Source: T1Sed10-7 sp047921175
Lineage (GTDB): Bacteria > Actinomycetota > Nitriliruptoria > Nitriliruptorales > Nitriliruptoraceae
Reading direction: 5' to 3'
Assembly: GCA_047921175.1 (NCBI GenBank)
Contig: JBLRWQ010000101.1
Location: forward strand, 1 to 7,935
DNA length: 7,935 nucleotides
The notes beneath the pieces were generated by a model. The model saw only the letters and a list, made by a program, of their open reading frames with translations, did not search any database and had not been told where the DNA came from. The stretch's first letter is position 1. Every line of letters begins with the position of its first letter. The position numbers were made by a program, and so were the translations under genes. Shown piece after piece: positions 1 through 6,464 of this stretch.

Positions 1-180
1 GGGCGCGGGGTAGGCGACCAGGGCGAGCCGGTCGCCCGGCTCGATGCCGTCCTGCAGCCAGAACCGCCGGCCCGCTTCGTCCCAGGCCACCTCCGGATCG
101 GCCCCACGGTCGAACCAGACGTCGGCCGTCTCGCGCAACGCCGGGGCCGGCACGCGTCGCCCCGCGGCGTCAGTCGTCAT
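1..180 (-). CDS. Unrecognised protein, N-terminal 60 residues (runs off left edge)
   Basis: This is an open frame read right to left from an ATG at 180-178 to the window edge, giving exactly 60 codons with no stop. The start (MTTDAAGRRVPAPALRETAD) lies inside the end of the upstream gene: its ATG precedes that gene's TGA (172-170), an 11-base overlap in another frame, which suggests translational coupling. No strong Shine-Dalgarno is visible, fitting re-initiation by ribosomes finishing the upstream gene. The visible part has a mixed acidic and aromatic composition (VWFDRGADPEVAWDEAG, then FWLQDGIEPGDRLALVAYP), with no signal peptide, membrane segment or motif I recognise. Being third in a SNF2-ATPase operon hints at a related role. 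In other actinobacteria a SWIM zinc-finger protein often lies near such SNF2 genes, but nothing visible here shows a SWIM motif, so I do not assign it. Confidence 0.6.
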   Translation of the reverse strand, partial: MTTDAAGRRVPAPALRETADVWFDRGADPEVAWDEAGRRFWLQDGIEPGDRLALVAYPAP

Positions 181-622
181 CGACGACCGCCCGGAGATCG
201 ATCAGCCCGCCGGCCGCGGCGAGCGCACCGGCGGTTCCGACCGCCCGCTCGTAGACGACCCGGAAGTAGTGCTCCGCGACGGCCTCGTGGCCGGGCAGGG
301 GCGGCGGTCCGAGCGACCGCGGGACGGCGGCGGGGGCGTCGGTGATGCGCACGTCCCGTTGCATCGCCGGGAGCAGCTCGTGGTCACCCCAGAAGCCGGC
401 CTGGTCGGTCCGACCGGGCGCCTGCTCGCGCTGCGGGCGACGGGCGGGTTGCCCGCCCGGCTTGTCGCCGCCGCGCTTGCGGTTGCGCTTGTCGCGTGCC
501 CGACCGGCGGCCGCGTCCGCCGCCGGCGCGACGGGGGGCGCCTGCTCGCCACGCTTGGGGCCACGGCCACGACCGCGCTTGCGGCGGCTCCGGGCGCGGG
601 CGCGCTGCTGGTCGTCGCTCAT
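170..622 (-). CDS. Small basic hypothetical protein of the SNF2 operon (150 aa)
   Basis: The ATG at 622-620 overlaps the SNF2 stop codon as ATGA, and a clear GAGGAG Shine-Dalgarno (635-630) sits 7 bases before it, so both the start and the coupling to the SNF2 gene are well supported. The protein has two halves. Residues 1 to about 70 are low-complexity and extremely basic (SRRKRGRGRGPKRG, then RARDKRNRKRGGDKPGG), probably disordered and able to bind nucleic acid. Residues about 73-150 look folded: an aromatic stretch (GFWGDHELLP), a VPRSLGPPPLPG segment, then Ala-rich helical sequence (HYFRVVYERAVGTAGALAAAGG) and an acidic tail VVDDD. There is no zinc-binding cysteine cluster, as the protein contains no cysteine. 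I do not recognise a characterised family. Position and charge suggest an accessory factor for the SNF2 ATPase, which is inference. Confidence 0.8.
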   Translation of the reverse strand: MSDDQQRARARSRRKRGRGRGPKRGEQAPPVAPAADAAAGRARDKRNRKRGGDKPGGQPARRPQREQAPGRTDQAGFWGDHELLPAMQRDVRITDAPAAVPRSLGPPPLPGHEAVAEHYFRVVYERAVGTAGALAAAGGLIDLRAVVDDD

Positions 623-3600
623 GCGGCGTCTCCTCGGGCGGCGACGGGCCGGGCGGGGGTGTCCTCGGTCAGGACGGCCGTCGGGTCGATGCCGAGCGCG
701 CGCCGTAGCTGGGCCTCGTCCAGGTCACCGACGGTGGAGGACTTCGGCAGGGCGATGTCGGCGATACGGCGCTTGCCGGACACGACCTCCTCCACCCGCT
801 CATCGATCGTGCCGGGGCAGACGAGCCGGTGGGCGACGACGGTGCGCGTCTGTCCGATACGCCATGCCCGGTCCCGGGCCTGGTCCTCGACCGCCGGGTT
901 CCACCAGCGGTCGTACAGCACCACGTGGCTGGCGGCGGTCAGGTTCAGTCCCGTCCCGCCGGCCTTGAGCGAGAGCACCAGCGCCCCCGGGCCGGTCCCC
1001 GCCTGGAAACCGGCGACCATGCGATCCCGGGCACCGCGCGCCAGCCCACCGTGGTAGCAGTCGATGTCGATGCCGGTGCGCTGACTGAGGTGGTGGGCGA
1101 GCCGCTCCCCCCAGGTGGCGAAGTGGGTGAAGATCAGCATCCGCTCCCCGGACGCGAAGACGTTGTCGACGATCTCCTCGAGCCGCGCGAGCTTGCCGGA
1201 GCGGTCGTGGAGCGGGCCGTCATCGCCGGTGTAGGCGGCCGGGTGGTTGCAGATCTGCTTGAGCGCCGTGATCGCGGCGAGCACCGCCCCCTTGCGCCTG
1301 GCCCCCTCCTCGTCGCTCGAGGACCGCACGACCAGCTCGTCGAGGACGGCCTGGTACAGGCCGATCTGCTCCGTGGTCATCGGGCAGTGGTCCAGCGAGT
1401 CGATCCGGTCGGGGAGCTCCGCGGCGATGGCCGGTTCCGCCTTGGTCCGTCGGAAGACGAGTACCCCGTTGAGGGTGGCCAGCGCGGACTCCGCCCCCTT
1501 GCCCTTCTCGGTGATCTGCTGCATCTGGCTGACGAAGGTGGCGCGGTCCCCGAGCAGCCCGGGGTTGACGAAGTCGAGCAGGGCCCAAAGATCCCCGAGC
1601 CCGTTCTCGATCGGGGTCCCGGTCAGCACGACGCGGGTCCCGGCCTCCAGCCGCCGCAGCTGCTGGGCGGTCTCGGAGGCGGGGTTCTTGATGACCTGCG
1701 CCTCGTCGAGCACGATGCGGCTCCAGGCGATCGAGGCCAGCGCGTCGACATCCCGCAGGGCCGTACCGTAGGTGGTCAGGACCACGTCGGCGTTGGCCGC
1801 CTCGTCGGCCACCTCGTGCGCCTCGGCCCGGTTGGTGCCGTGGTGCACCACGATCTGCAGCTCCGGGGTGAACCGCGCTGCCTCGCTGGCCCAGTTGCCG
1901 ACCACCGCAGGTGGGGCGATGACCAGCGCCGGCGCGGTGGCCTCGTCACGGTCGCGCAGGAACGCGAGCAGCGTCGGGGTCTTGCCGAGCCCCATGTCCA
2001 GCGCGAGGCAGCCACCGAGACCGGCCGACTCGAGGAAGTGCAGCCACGCGAGCGCGTCGGCCTGGTAGCTGCGCAGCTCGCCCTCGAAGCCCTCGGGTGA
2101 GGTCGGCGGGTGCTCCGGGATCGAGGCGGCGCTGGCGAGCAGGTCCGCCGCCCAGCCCTCGCCCTCGAGCTGGATCGGCCGGCCCAGCGCCGTACCGTCG
2201 AGCCCGAGCGCGTAGCGGAGCATGTCCGCACCGGTGAGCTTCGTCCGGTTCGCCCGCTCCTCCAGCGCTGCCGCAGCCGCCTCCAGGTCAGCGTGCTCGA
2301 CGGCGACCCAGCGGCCCTGCGAGCGCACCAGCGGGCGCGACTGGGACGCGAGCTCGCGGATCTCGGCCGCGGTCAGCTCCTCGTCCCCGAACACCGCCGA
2401 CCAGCGCACGTCCGACAGCTGCTGGGCGCCGACCACCCGCTCACCGGAACCGAGCGAGGTCAGCTTGAGCTGGGAGCTGGCCTTCTTGGTCGACAGCGGC
2501 GGAACCCGCACCTCGAACCCGGCGTTGGTCAGCACCGCGCCGTCGTGGGTCATCAGCTCCCAGGCCTCGTCCTGGCTGAGGATCACCTCACCGCGGCGGC
2601 GGTCCTTGCCGCGTTCCAGCGGGGCGTACAACCCCTCGAGGCGCTCGAGCTCGCGCTTGATGAGCTCCTTGCGCTCGTGGTTCGCCCGGGACATGGCTGC
2701 CTCGACGGGCTCGTCACGCCGGCGCCCACCGGGCACCAGGGTGCGGAGCAGCCACGCGTCGCCCTCGTCCGGTGGGTCCAACTGGACGATCAGCTCCAGC
2801 TTGGACGCCCCCGTCACGCCCTCGGCCCAGGACTCGAGCCCACGCCGGATCTCCGTGCCCTGCGCGTGCGGCGCCTCGAAGGTGGACCCGTCGAGCCGGC
2901 CGAGGACGGCCTCGGCGATCTCCGCGGGACGCTGCGGCTGCGGGGGCGGCGCCGGCACCTCGACGCGGGCGGCGGCGTCACGGCAGATCGCGTCGACGAA
3001 CGCGGCCACGATCGAGCGGGTCACCGTGCGGGCATCACGCCGGCCCTCCAGGGCGGCGACGGCACCGGGCATGGCGCGCACCAGGTCGGTGAGCTCGTCG
3101 TGGTCGATCAGCGTCGGCTCCCAGCGCACCGCGAAGTAGGACCGGTTCGCCGGGGCGTCCCCGACCTTCCGCAGCTGCGGGACCATCCGGCCCTGGGCGA
3201 CGAGCCGGACGGCGAGCGCGGCGGCCAGGCCGATCCAGGTCACGCTCGGTGCCAGGTCCTCGTCGTCGTGGGTGTCGGCGAGGGCGACCAGCCACCCCAG
3301 GGTGTGCGCGATGTCCGCGGTGAGTGCCGGTGCCGTCGCCCCGGACGGCAGCGGGACGGGGTCGGTCGCCACGAAGGCATCGACCGGTGCCCCGGCCTGC
3401 GCGAGACGACCGGTGACCGCCTCGATCGGCTCGGGGTCGGACCCGAACCCGGAGCTCCAGGCCACCAGATCACCCCGCAGCCAGGACAGCTGGAGGCGAG
3501 GTGGCGTGGGCTCGTCGGCGACCTCGGGTGCGTCGTCGACCGGTTCCGCGGGCGTGGGCTCCTCGGCGCCGGTGCCCCGCTCGGTGCGCTGCTCCGTCTG

Positions 3601-3888
3601 CCGCCGTGGGTCGACACCGGTGAGCTCCACCAGGGCGTCATCGATCCGGTCGCGCTCCTCCTCGAAGTCCGCGAGCACCAGGGACCGCTCCGGCCCCGTG
3701 ACCTCACGGTCGAGGCGCTGCAGGGTGCGTTGGACCTCGCGACGCAACCAGCGCAGCGCGTCGGCCCACCCCTCGGTGTCGCCCTGCAGGAGCTCGAGGT
3801 CCCGCTCCGTCGCGACGCCGTCGAGGTGGGCCTGCGCGAGTTCCCGGAGCTCCTCCGGGGTCACCCGTCGGCCACGGTCGTGGTGCAC
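619..3888 (-). CDS. SNF2-family DEAD/DEAH-box helicase-like ATPase
   Basis: This is a superfamily 2, Snf2/Swi2-type ATPase of about 1089 residues, expected to translocate on double-stranded DNA or remodel protein-DNA complexes in the cytoplasm. Residue numbers count from the GTG at 3888. After a helical N-terminus comes an acidic, proline-rich linker (about 96-130). Next is the region typical of bacterial SNF2 proteins (SNF2-associated domain; LSQDEAWELM...GFEVRVPPL near 437-467). The ATPase core carries motif I DMGLGKT (Lys about 636), Ia LVIAPPAVVGNW, II DEAQ (about 728-731), III LTGTPIENGLGDLWALLDF, IV LIFTHFATWGERL, V LKAGGTGLNLT and VI QARDRAWRIGQ (about 1003-1013). All key residues are present, so it should be active. 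The frame extends to a GTG at 3912, but a GGAGGG at 3903-3898 lies 9 bases before the GTG at 3888, which I prefer. It heads an operon with the basic 150-aa gene (ATGA overlap). The cellular role of these bacterial SNF2 proteins is poorly defined. Confidence 0.95.
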   Translation of the reverse strand: MHHDRGRRVTPEELRELAQAHLDGVATERDLELLQGDTEGWADALRWLRREVQRTLQRLDREVTGPERSLVLADFEEERDRIDDALVELTGVDPRRQTEQRTERGTGAEEPTPAEPVDDAPEVADEPTPPRLQLSWLRGDLVAWSSGFGSDPEPIEAVTGRLAQAGAPVDAFVATDPVPLPSGATAPALTADIAHTLGWLVALADTHDDEDLAPSVTWIGLAAALAVRLVAQGRMVPQLRKVGDAPANRSYFAVRWEPTLIDHDELTDLVRAMPGAVAALEGRRDARTVTRSIVAAFVDAICRDAAARVEVPAPPPQPQRPAEIAEAVLGRLDGSTFEAPHAQGTEIRRGLESWAEGVTGASKLELIVQLDPPDEGDAWLLRTLVPGGRRRDEPVEAAMSRANHERKELIKRELERLEGLYAPLERGKDRRRGEVILSQDEAWELMTHDGAVLTNAGFEVRVPPLSTKKASSQLKLTSLGSGERVVGAQQLSDVRWSAVFGDEELTAAEIRELASQSRPLVRSQGRWVAVEHADLEAAAAALEERANRTKLTGADMLRYALGLDGTALGRPIQLEGEGWAADLLASAASIPEHPPTSPEGFEGELRSYQADALAWLHFLESAGLGGCLALDMGLGKTPTLLAFLRDRDEATAPALVIAPPAVVGNWASEAARFTPELQIVVHHGTNRAEAHEVADEAANADVVLTTYGTALRDVDALASIAWSRIVLDEAQVIKNPASETAQQLRRLEAGTRVVLTGTPIENGLGDLWALLDFVNPGLLGDRATFVSQMQQITEKGKGAESALATLNGVLVFRRTKAEPAIAAELPDRIDSLDHCPMTTEQIGLYQAVLDELVVRSSSDEEGARRKGAVLAAITALKQICNHPAAYTGDDGPLHDRSGKLARLEEIVDNVFASGERMLIFTHFATWGERLAHHLSQRTGIDIDCYHGGLARGARDRMVAGFQAGTGPGALVLSLKAGGTGLNLTAASHVVLYDRWWNPAVEDQARDRAWRIGQTRTVVAHRLVCPGTIDERVEEVVSGKRRIADIALPKSSTVGDLDEAQLRRALGIDPTAVLTEDTPARPVAARGDAA

Positions 3889-3897
3889 GATGCTGGT

Positions 3898-3903
3898 CCC
3901 TCC
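3898..3903 (-). promoter_or_regulatory. Ribosome binding site that sets the SNF2 start
   Basis: Read on the minus strand this is GGAGGG, followed by 9 bases (ACCAGCATC) and GTG at 3888-3886. It is the best Shine-Dalgarno in the area. It would lie inside the gene if translation began at the upstream in-frame GTG (3912), which has only a weaker purine context. The site sits one base after a GC-rich hairpin (3906-3919). Confidence 0.6.
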
Positions 3904-3905
3904 CT

Positions 3906-3919
3906 GGGCCACGAGGCCC
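3906..3919 (-). repeat. Hairpin next to the SNF2 ribosome binding site
   Basis: On the minus strand GGGCC, TCGT, GGCCC forms a perfect 5-bp stem with a 4-base loop, separated by one base from the AGGGAGGG purine run that includes the Shine-Dalgarno. In an mRNA it could affect ribosome access. Five-bp GC arms are common by chance in this DNA, so its position rather than its strength makes it notable. Confidence 0.4.
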
Positions 3920-3921
3920 GG

Positions 3922-3940
3922 CGTCGCGGCTGCCGCGACG
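3922..3940. repeat. Perfect 9-bp-arm dyad upstream of the SNF2 gene
   Basis: The plus strand reads CGTCGCGGC, T, GCCGCGACG, a 19-base inverted repeat with a single central base. As RNA it would fold into an 8-bp stem with a 3-base loop; as DNA it could be a regulator operator. It lies 34-52 bases before the preferred SNF2 start, two bases from the smaller hairpin at 3906-3919. The two together form a tandem-hairpin leader. Confidence 0.55.
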
Positions 3941-4049
3941 TGACGCGGATGGCCGGAGCGCGACCGCGGGTGCGCGGCTCTCCGGTCTCCTGGCAGCGAG
4001 GCAGGTCGGGGTCGGGGCCCTGCCGTCGCGATGGGTGCAGCGGGCCGCC

Positions 4050-4065
4050 TGACGTCGGAACGTCA
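4050..4065. repeat. Dyad TGACGT-N4-ACGTCA
   Basis: A perfect inverted repeat with 6-bp arms and CGGA between them lies about 160 bases upstream of the SNF2 start. It is less GC-rich than its surroundings, which makes a protein-binding site somewhat more plausible than chance. No regulator for it is visible in the window. Confidence 0.35.
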
Positions 4066-4099
4066 CGCGGTCGGCTGGTGCTCGGGCGGGCCAGGAACG

Positions 4100-4115
4100 C
4101 CGGGGGGACCCCCGG
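4100..4115. repeat. GC-only hairpin, 7-bp arms; weak terminator candidate for the GST gene
   Basis: CCGGGGG, GA, CCCCCGG on the plus strand folds into at least a 6-bp GC stem. It lies about 160 bases past the stop of the minus-strand GST-like gene and could help end its transcript. There is no T-run after it in that direction (CGTTCCTGG follows), so a classical intrinsic terminator is not supported. Confidence 0.3.
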
Positions 4116-4130
4116 TCGACCCAGCCACGC

Positions 4131-4156
4131 GTCCGGTCCGCCGGCAGCGGACGGAC
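4131..4156. repeat. 10-bp hairpin with one bulge
   Basis: On the plus strand GTCC (4131-4134) pairs with GGAC (4153-4156), G4135 bulges, and GTCCGC (4136-4141) pairs with GCGGAC (4147-4152) around the loop CGGCA. It is the longest stem in the GST/SNF2 spacer, 119-144 bases beyond the GST stop. It may be a transcript-end structure or part of a structured leader. No T-tract follows in either direction. Confidence 0.45.
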
Positions 4157-4274
4157 CTTCCCGTGCCGACCACTGTAGCGGGAGGAACCCCGGGCCGCCG
4201 GCCTCCTGGTTCGTGCTCCGCGAAGCACCCCCCCAGCCCGGCACGAAACGTTGACCTGTAGGCACAAGGTCCCG

Positions 4275-5333
4275 TCAGGACCCGACCGCGACCAGCGCCG
4301 GGTTGTGCGCGTCGGGAACCCGCTCGCCCGGCGCCACGGGCCCCGGCGGGGTCCCGTCCCCGAACGGCCGCCCCCCGAGCTCCTCGCGGAAGTGCGGCGT
4401 CGCCCACCCGGACAGGTCCGGACCCAGCGGCACGATGCCGGTCGGGTTGATGTCGGTGTGGACCTCGTAGTAGTGCCGCTTGATGTGGTCGAAGTCGATG
4501 GTGTCCCCGAACCCGGGCGTCTGGAACAGGTCGCGGGCGTAGGCCCACAGCACCGGCATCTCGCTCAGCTTGGAGCGGTTGCACTTGAAGTGGTTGTGGT
4601 AGACGGCGTCGAAGCGCACCAGCGTGGTGAACAGCCGCACGTCCGCCTCCGTGAGGCTGTCGCCGACCAGGTAGCGCTGCGTGGCCAGCCGATCCGAGAG
4701 CCGGTCGAGCCGCGCGAACAGGCGCACGTACGCCCTCTCGTAGGCCGCGGCGGTCCCGGCGAACCCGGCCTGGTAGACGCCGTTGTTCACGTCCCGGAAG
4801 ACCTCCTCCATGACCGCCTCCAGCTCGTCACGGTGGGTCTCGGGGACCAGGTCCGGGGCACCGTCGCGGTGGTAGGCCCGCCACTGGCTCGACAGGTCGA
4901 GGGTGATCTGGTTGAAGTCGTTGGTGACCACCGCGCCGCTGGGAACGTCGACGATGGCCGGCACGGTGATGCCGAGCTCGTAGCCGGGCACACGTGCCTC
5001 GTAGGCGTCCTTGAGCCGTGGGATGCCGAGCACCGGGTCGACACCACCCTCGTCCAGGTCGAAGGTCCAGCTGCGCCAGTCGTGCGTCGGGCCGGCCACC
5101 CCCATCGGCAGCACCTGCTCCAGCCCGAGCAGGCGCCGGACGATGATGGCCCGGTTCGCCCAGGGACAGGCACGGCTGACGATCAAGCGGTAGCGGCCCG
5201 GCTCGACCGACCAGCCGCTGGCACCGTCGGCGGTGATGCGGTCAGCGAGGTAGCGCATGTCGCGCTGGAACTCCGCCTCCACGTAGCCCCGGCCGATGCC
5301 CTGGTGCTCGTCCTGCTCGTTCGGCTCGCTCAT
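4275..5333 (-). CDS. Glutathionyl-hydroquinone reductase-type GST family protein
   Basis: This is a 352-residue cytoplasmic enzyme of the Omega-class-like GST family (E. coli YqjG, yeast ECM4/Gto). Characterised members use a catalytic Cys to reduce S-glutathionyl-hydroquinones to hydroquinones. The N-terminal thioredoxin-like domain carries SRACPWANRAIIVRRLLGL, with nucleophile Cys56. It is followed by VPAIVDV (about 124-130), where the cis-proline is expected, and VVTNDFNQITLDLSSQW (about 135-151). The helical C-terminal domain has NNGVYQAGFA (183-192), LVGDSLTEADVRLFTTLVRFD (222-242), VYHNHFKCNRS (244-254) and TDINPTGIVPLGP (293-305), all hallmarks of the family. The TNDF segment replaces the usual NNES-type motif, which contributes to glutathione binding in other members. 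The thiol cofactor may therefore differ, and actinobacteria generally use mycothiol. The ATG at 5333 has GGAG 5 bases upstream. The gene stands alone, divergent from the glutaminase gene. Confidence 0.92.
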   Translation of the reverse strand: MSEPNEQDEHQGIGRGYVEAEFQRDMRYLADRITADGASGWSVEPGRYRLIVSRACPWANRAIIVRRLLGLEQVLPMGVAGPTHDWRSWTFDLDEGGVDPVLGIPRLKDAYEARVPGYELGITVPAIVDVPSGAVVTNDFNQITLDLSSQWRAYHRDGAPDLVPETHRDELEAVMEEVFRDVNNGVYQAGFAGTAAAYERAYVRLFARLDRLSDRLATQRYLVGDSLTEADVRLFTTLVRFDAVYHNHFKCNRSKLSEMPVLWAYARDLFQTPGFGDTIDFDHIKRHYYEVHTDINPTGIVPLGPDLSGWATPHFREELGGRPFGDGTPPGPVAPGERVPDAHNPALVAVGS

Positions 5334-5382
5334 CACGGCTCCTCGTCGGCGCGGTCGTCGGGGGCGCATCATGCCCGCGGTT

Positions 5383-5420
5383 CGTGCCCGCCACCAGCCC
5401 GTCCCGGTGGCGGCAGCACG
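5383..5420. repeat. 13-bp-stem hairpin in the GST/glutaminase divergent spacer
   Basis: CGTGC (5383-5387) plus CCGCCACC (5388-5395) pair with GGTGGCGG (5406-5413) and GCACG (5416-5420). The loop is 10 bases and CA (5414-5415) bulges on one side. It lies 46 bases before the glutaminase ATG and 50 bases from the GST ATG. It could act as an RNA leader element for glsA or as a DNA dyad serving both divergent promoters. The remainder of the 132-base spacer shows no clear promoter hexamers. Confidence 0.5.
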
Positions 5421-5465
5421 ACCGGGCGGCGCTGTGCCACGCTGGAGGTCGACCCGGAGGACCCC

Positions 5466-6434
5466 ATGCCCCCGACACCGACCCCGAACGAGGGCCGCAG
5501 CCACACCGATCTGGCACGCGGCGTGGAGACCGCCGCGCGGCTGGCCCGGCCAGCGGCCGAGCGCGGCGCGGTGGCGTCCTACATCGCGCCGCTGGCCGCG
5601 GTCGACCCGACCCGCTTCGCGCTGGTGGCGGTCGAGTTCGATGGCGACGAGCACGCGACCGGTGATGCGGACGTGCCGCTGTCCGTGCAGAGCATCTCCA
5701 AGGTCTTCTCCCTCGTGCTCGCGCTGCGGGAAGCGGACCGGCGCGGCAACCTCGACGACCTGCTGTGGTCCCGCGTGGGCCGGGAACCGTCGGGTGATCC
5801 CTTCAACTCGATGGTGCAGCTCGAGCGGGAGGGGGGCATCCCCCGCAACCCGATGATCAACGCCGGTGCGCTCGTGGTCGACGATCTGCTGCTCGAGCTG
5901 CTCGACGATCCCGTCGGCGCCACCCGCGAGCTGCTCAGCGAGCTGTGCGGGGAGCAGGTCGGCCTGGACGAGGAGGTCCTCGCAGCCGAGCGGGGGACCG
6001 CCCACCGCAACCGCTCGCTCGCGCACCTGATGGCCGACCTCGGCAACCTGCGGCACGACGTGGAGACGGTGCTGGGCAGCTACCTCGGTGCCTGCGCCAT
6101 CACCATGACCAGCCGGCAGCTGGCCCGCGCCGCCCGCTTCCTCGCCAACGACGGGGTCGATCCGGCATCTGGCCACCGGGTGCTGCCGGCCCCGCTGGCC
6201 CGGCGGGTGGGGGCGATCATGCTGACGTGCGGGACCTACGACGCGGCCGGGGAGTTCGCCTTCAGCGTCGGGCTGCCCTGCAAGAGCGGGGTGGCCGGCG
6301 CGATCGTGGGCCTGGTCCCCGACCGGCTGGCCGTCTGCGCCTGGTCCCCACCGCTGGATCCGACCGGCAACTCCGTGGCCGGGCGGATCGCGTTGCACGA
6401 GCTGGCCGAGCGCTGCGAGCTGTCGGTGTTCTGA
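5466..6434 (+). CDS. glsA: Glutaminase, serine-dependent beta-lactamase fold (GlsA family)
   Basis: It hydrolyses L-glutamine to L-glutamate and ammonia in the cytoplasm. The 322 residues are close to the family's usual length of about 310. Motifs follow the family order: YIAPLA (39-44, Tyr40), VQSISKVFSLVLALRE (74-89) with the catalytic S-x-x-K pair Ser76/Lys79, NPMINAGALVV (128-138), the E..T.HRNR segment (175-183), MTSRQLARAARFLANDG (214-230), MLTCGTYDAAGEFAF (252-266) and VGLPCKSGVAGAIVGLVP (268-285), which holds the substrate-pocket K-S-G. No key residue appears to be missing. The E. coli YbaS-type YIPELA reads YIAPLA here, a mild variation. The ATG at 5466 has GGAGG (5456-5460) 5 bases before it. 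No STAS or cyclic-nucleotide domain is appended, so this is the minimal form. The engB gene begins 30 bases after its stop on the same strand. Confidence 0.95.
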   Translation: MPPTPTPNEGRSHTDLARGVETAARLARPAAERGAVASYIAPLAAVDPTRFALVAVEFDGDEHATGDADVPLSVQSISKVFSLVLALREADRRGNLDDLLWSRVGREPSGDPFNSMVQLEREGGIPRNPMINAGALVVDDLLLELLDDPVGATRELLSELCGEQVGLDEEVLAAERGTAHRNRSLAHLMADLGNLRHDVETVLGSYLGACAITMTSRQLARAARFLANDGVDPASGHRVLPAPLARRVGAIMLTCGTYDAAGEFAFSVGLPCKSGVAGAIVGLVPDRLAVCAWSPPLDPTGNSVAGRIALHELAERCELSVF

Positions 6435-6464
6435 CCCACGTCCGCCATCGGGGACACTGCGCGC

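Larger units (their letters stand above)
3889..4274. other. 386-base gene-free region rich in inverted repeats
   Basis: This lies between the stop of the GST-like gene (4275) and the preferred SNF2 start. Open frames crossing it have the Arg/Pro/Gly-rich, motif-free character of non-coding frames in GC-rich DNA. It contains several inverted repeats: 4213-4228 (GTGCT, 6-base loop, AGCAC), 4131-4156 (10-bp stem with one bulge), 4100-4115 (7-bp arms), 4050-4065 (6-bp arms), 3964-3977 (5-bp arms), 3922-3940 (9-bp arms) and 3906-3919 (5-bp arms). A further small one (4268-4282, GGTCC, 5 bases, GGACC) spans the GST stop codon. It presumably holds the GST transcript end and the SNF2 promoter and leader. 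I see no convincing -35/-10 pair. Confidence 0.6.

Noticed and set aside
44..1057. 337-codon plus-strand frame at the left edge
   Set aside because: Antisense to three minus-strand genes that have overlapping starts and stops and good ribosome sites; its translation is low-complexity Arg/Ala/Gly.
4100..4115. Intrinsic terminator for the GST gene
   Set aside because: The stem is good but no T-run follows and it is about 160 bases past the stop; kept only as a low-confidence hairpin.
2110..4254. 714-codon plus-strand frame antisense to the SNF2 gene
   Set aside because: Low-complexity Arg/Gly/Leu-rich translation with no motif, opposite a gene whose SNF2 motifs are complete; a GC-driven shadow frame.
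3861..4265. 134-codon minus-strand frame filling part of the GST/SNF2 spacer
   Set aside because: No Shine-Dalgarno, Pro/Arg/Ser-rich random composition, ends inside the SNF2 gene in another frame, and the spacer is full of inverted repeats instead.
4251..4279. Plus-strand promoter beginning TTGACC at 4251
   Set aside because: No A/T-rich -10 at the right distance (TCAGGA instead) and no plus-strand gene downstream until 5466.
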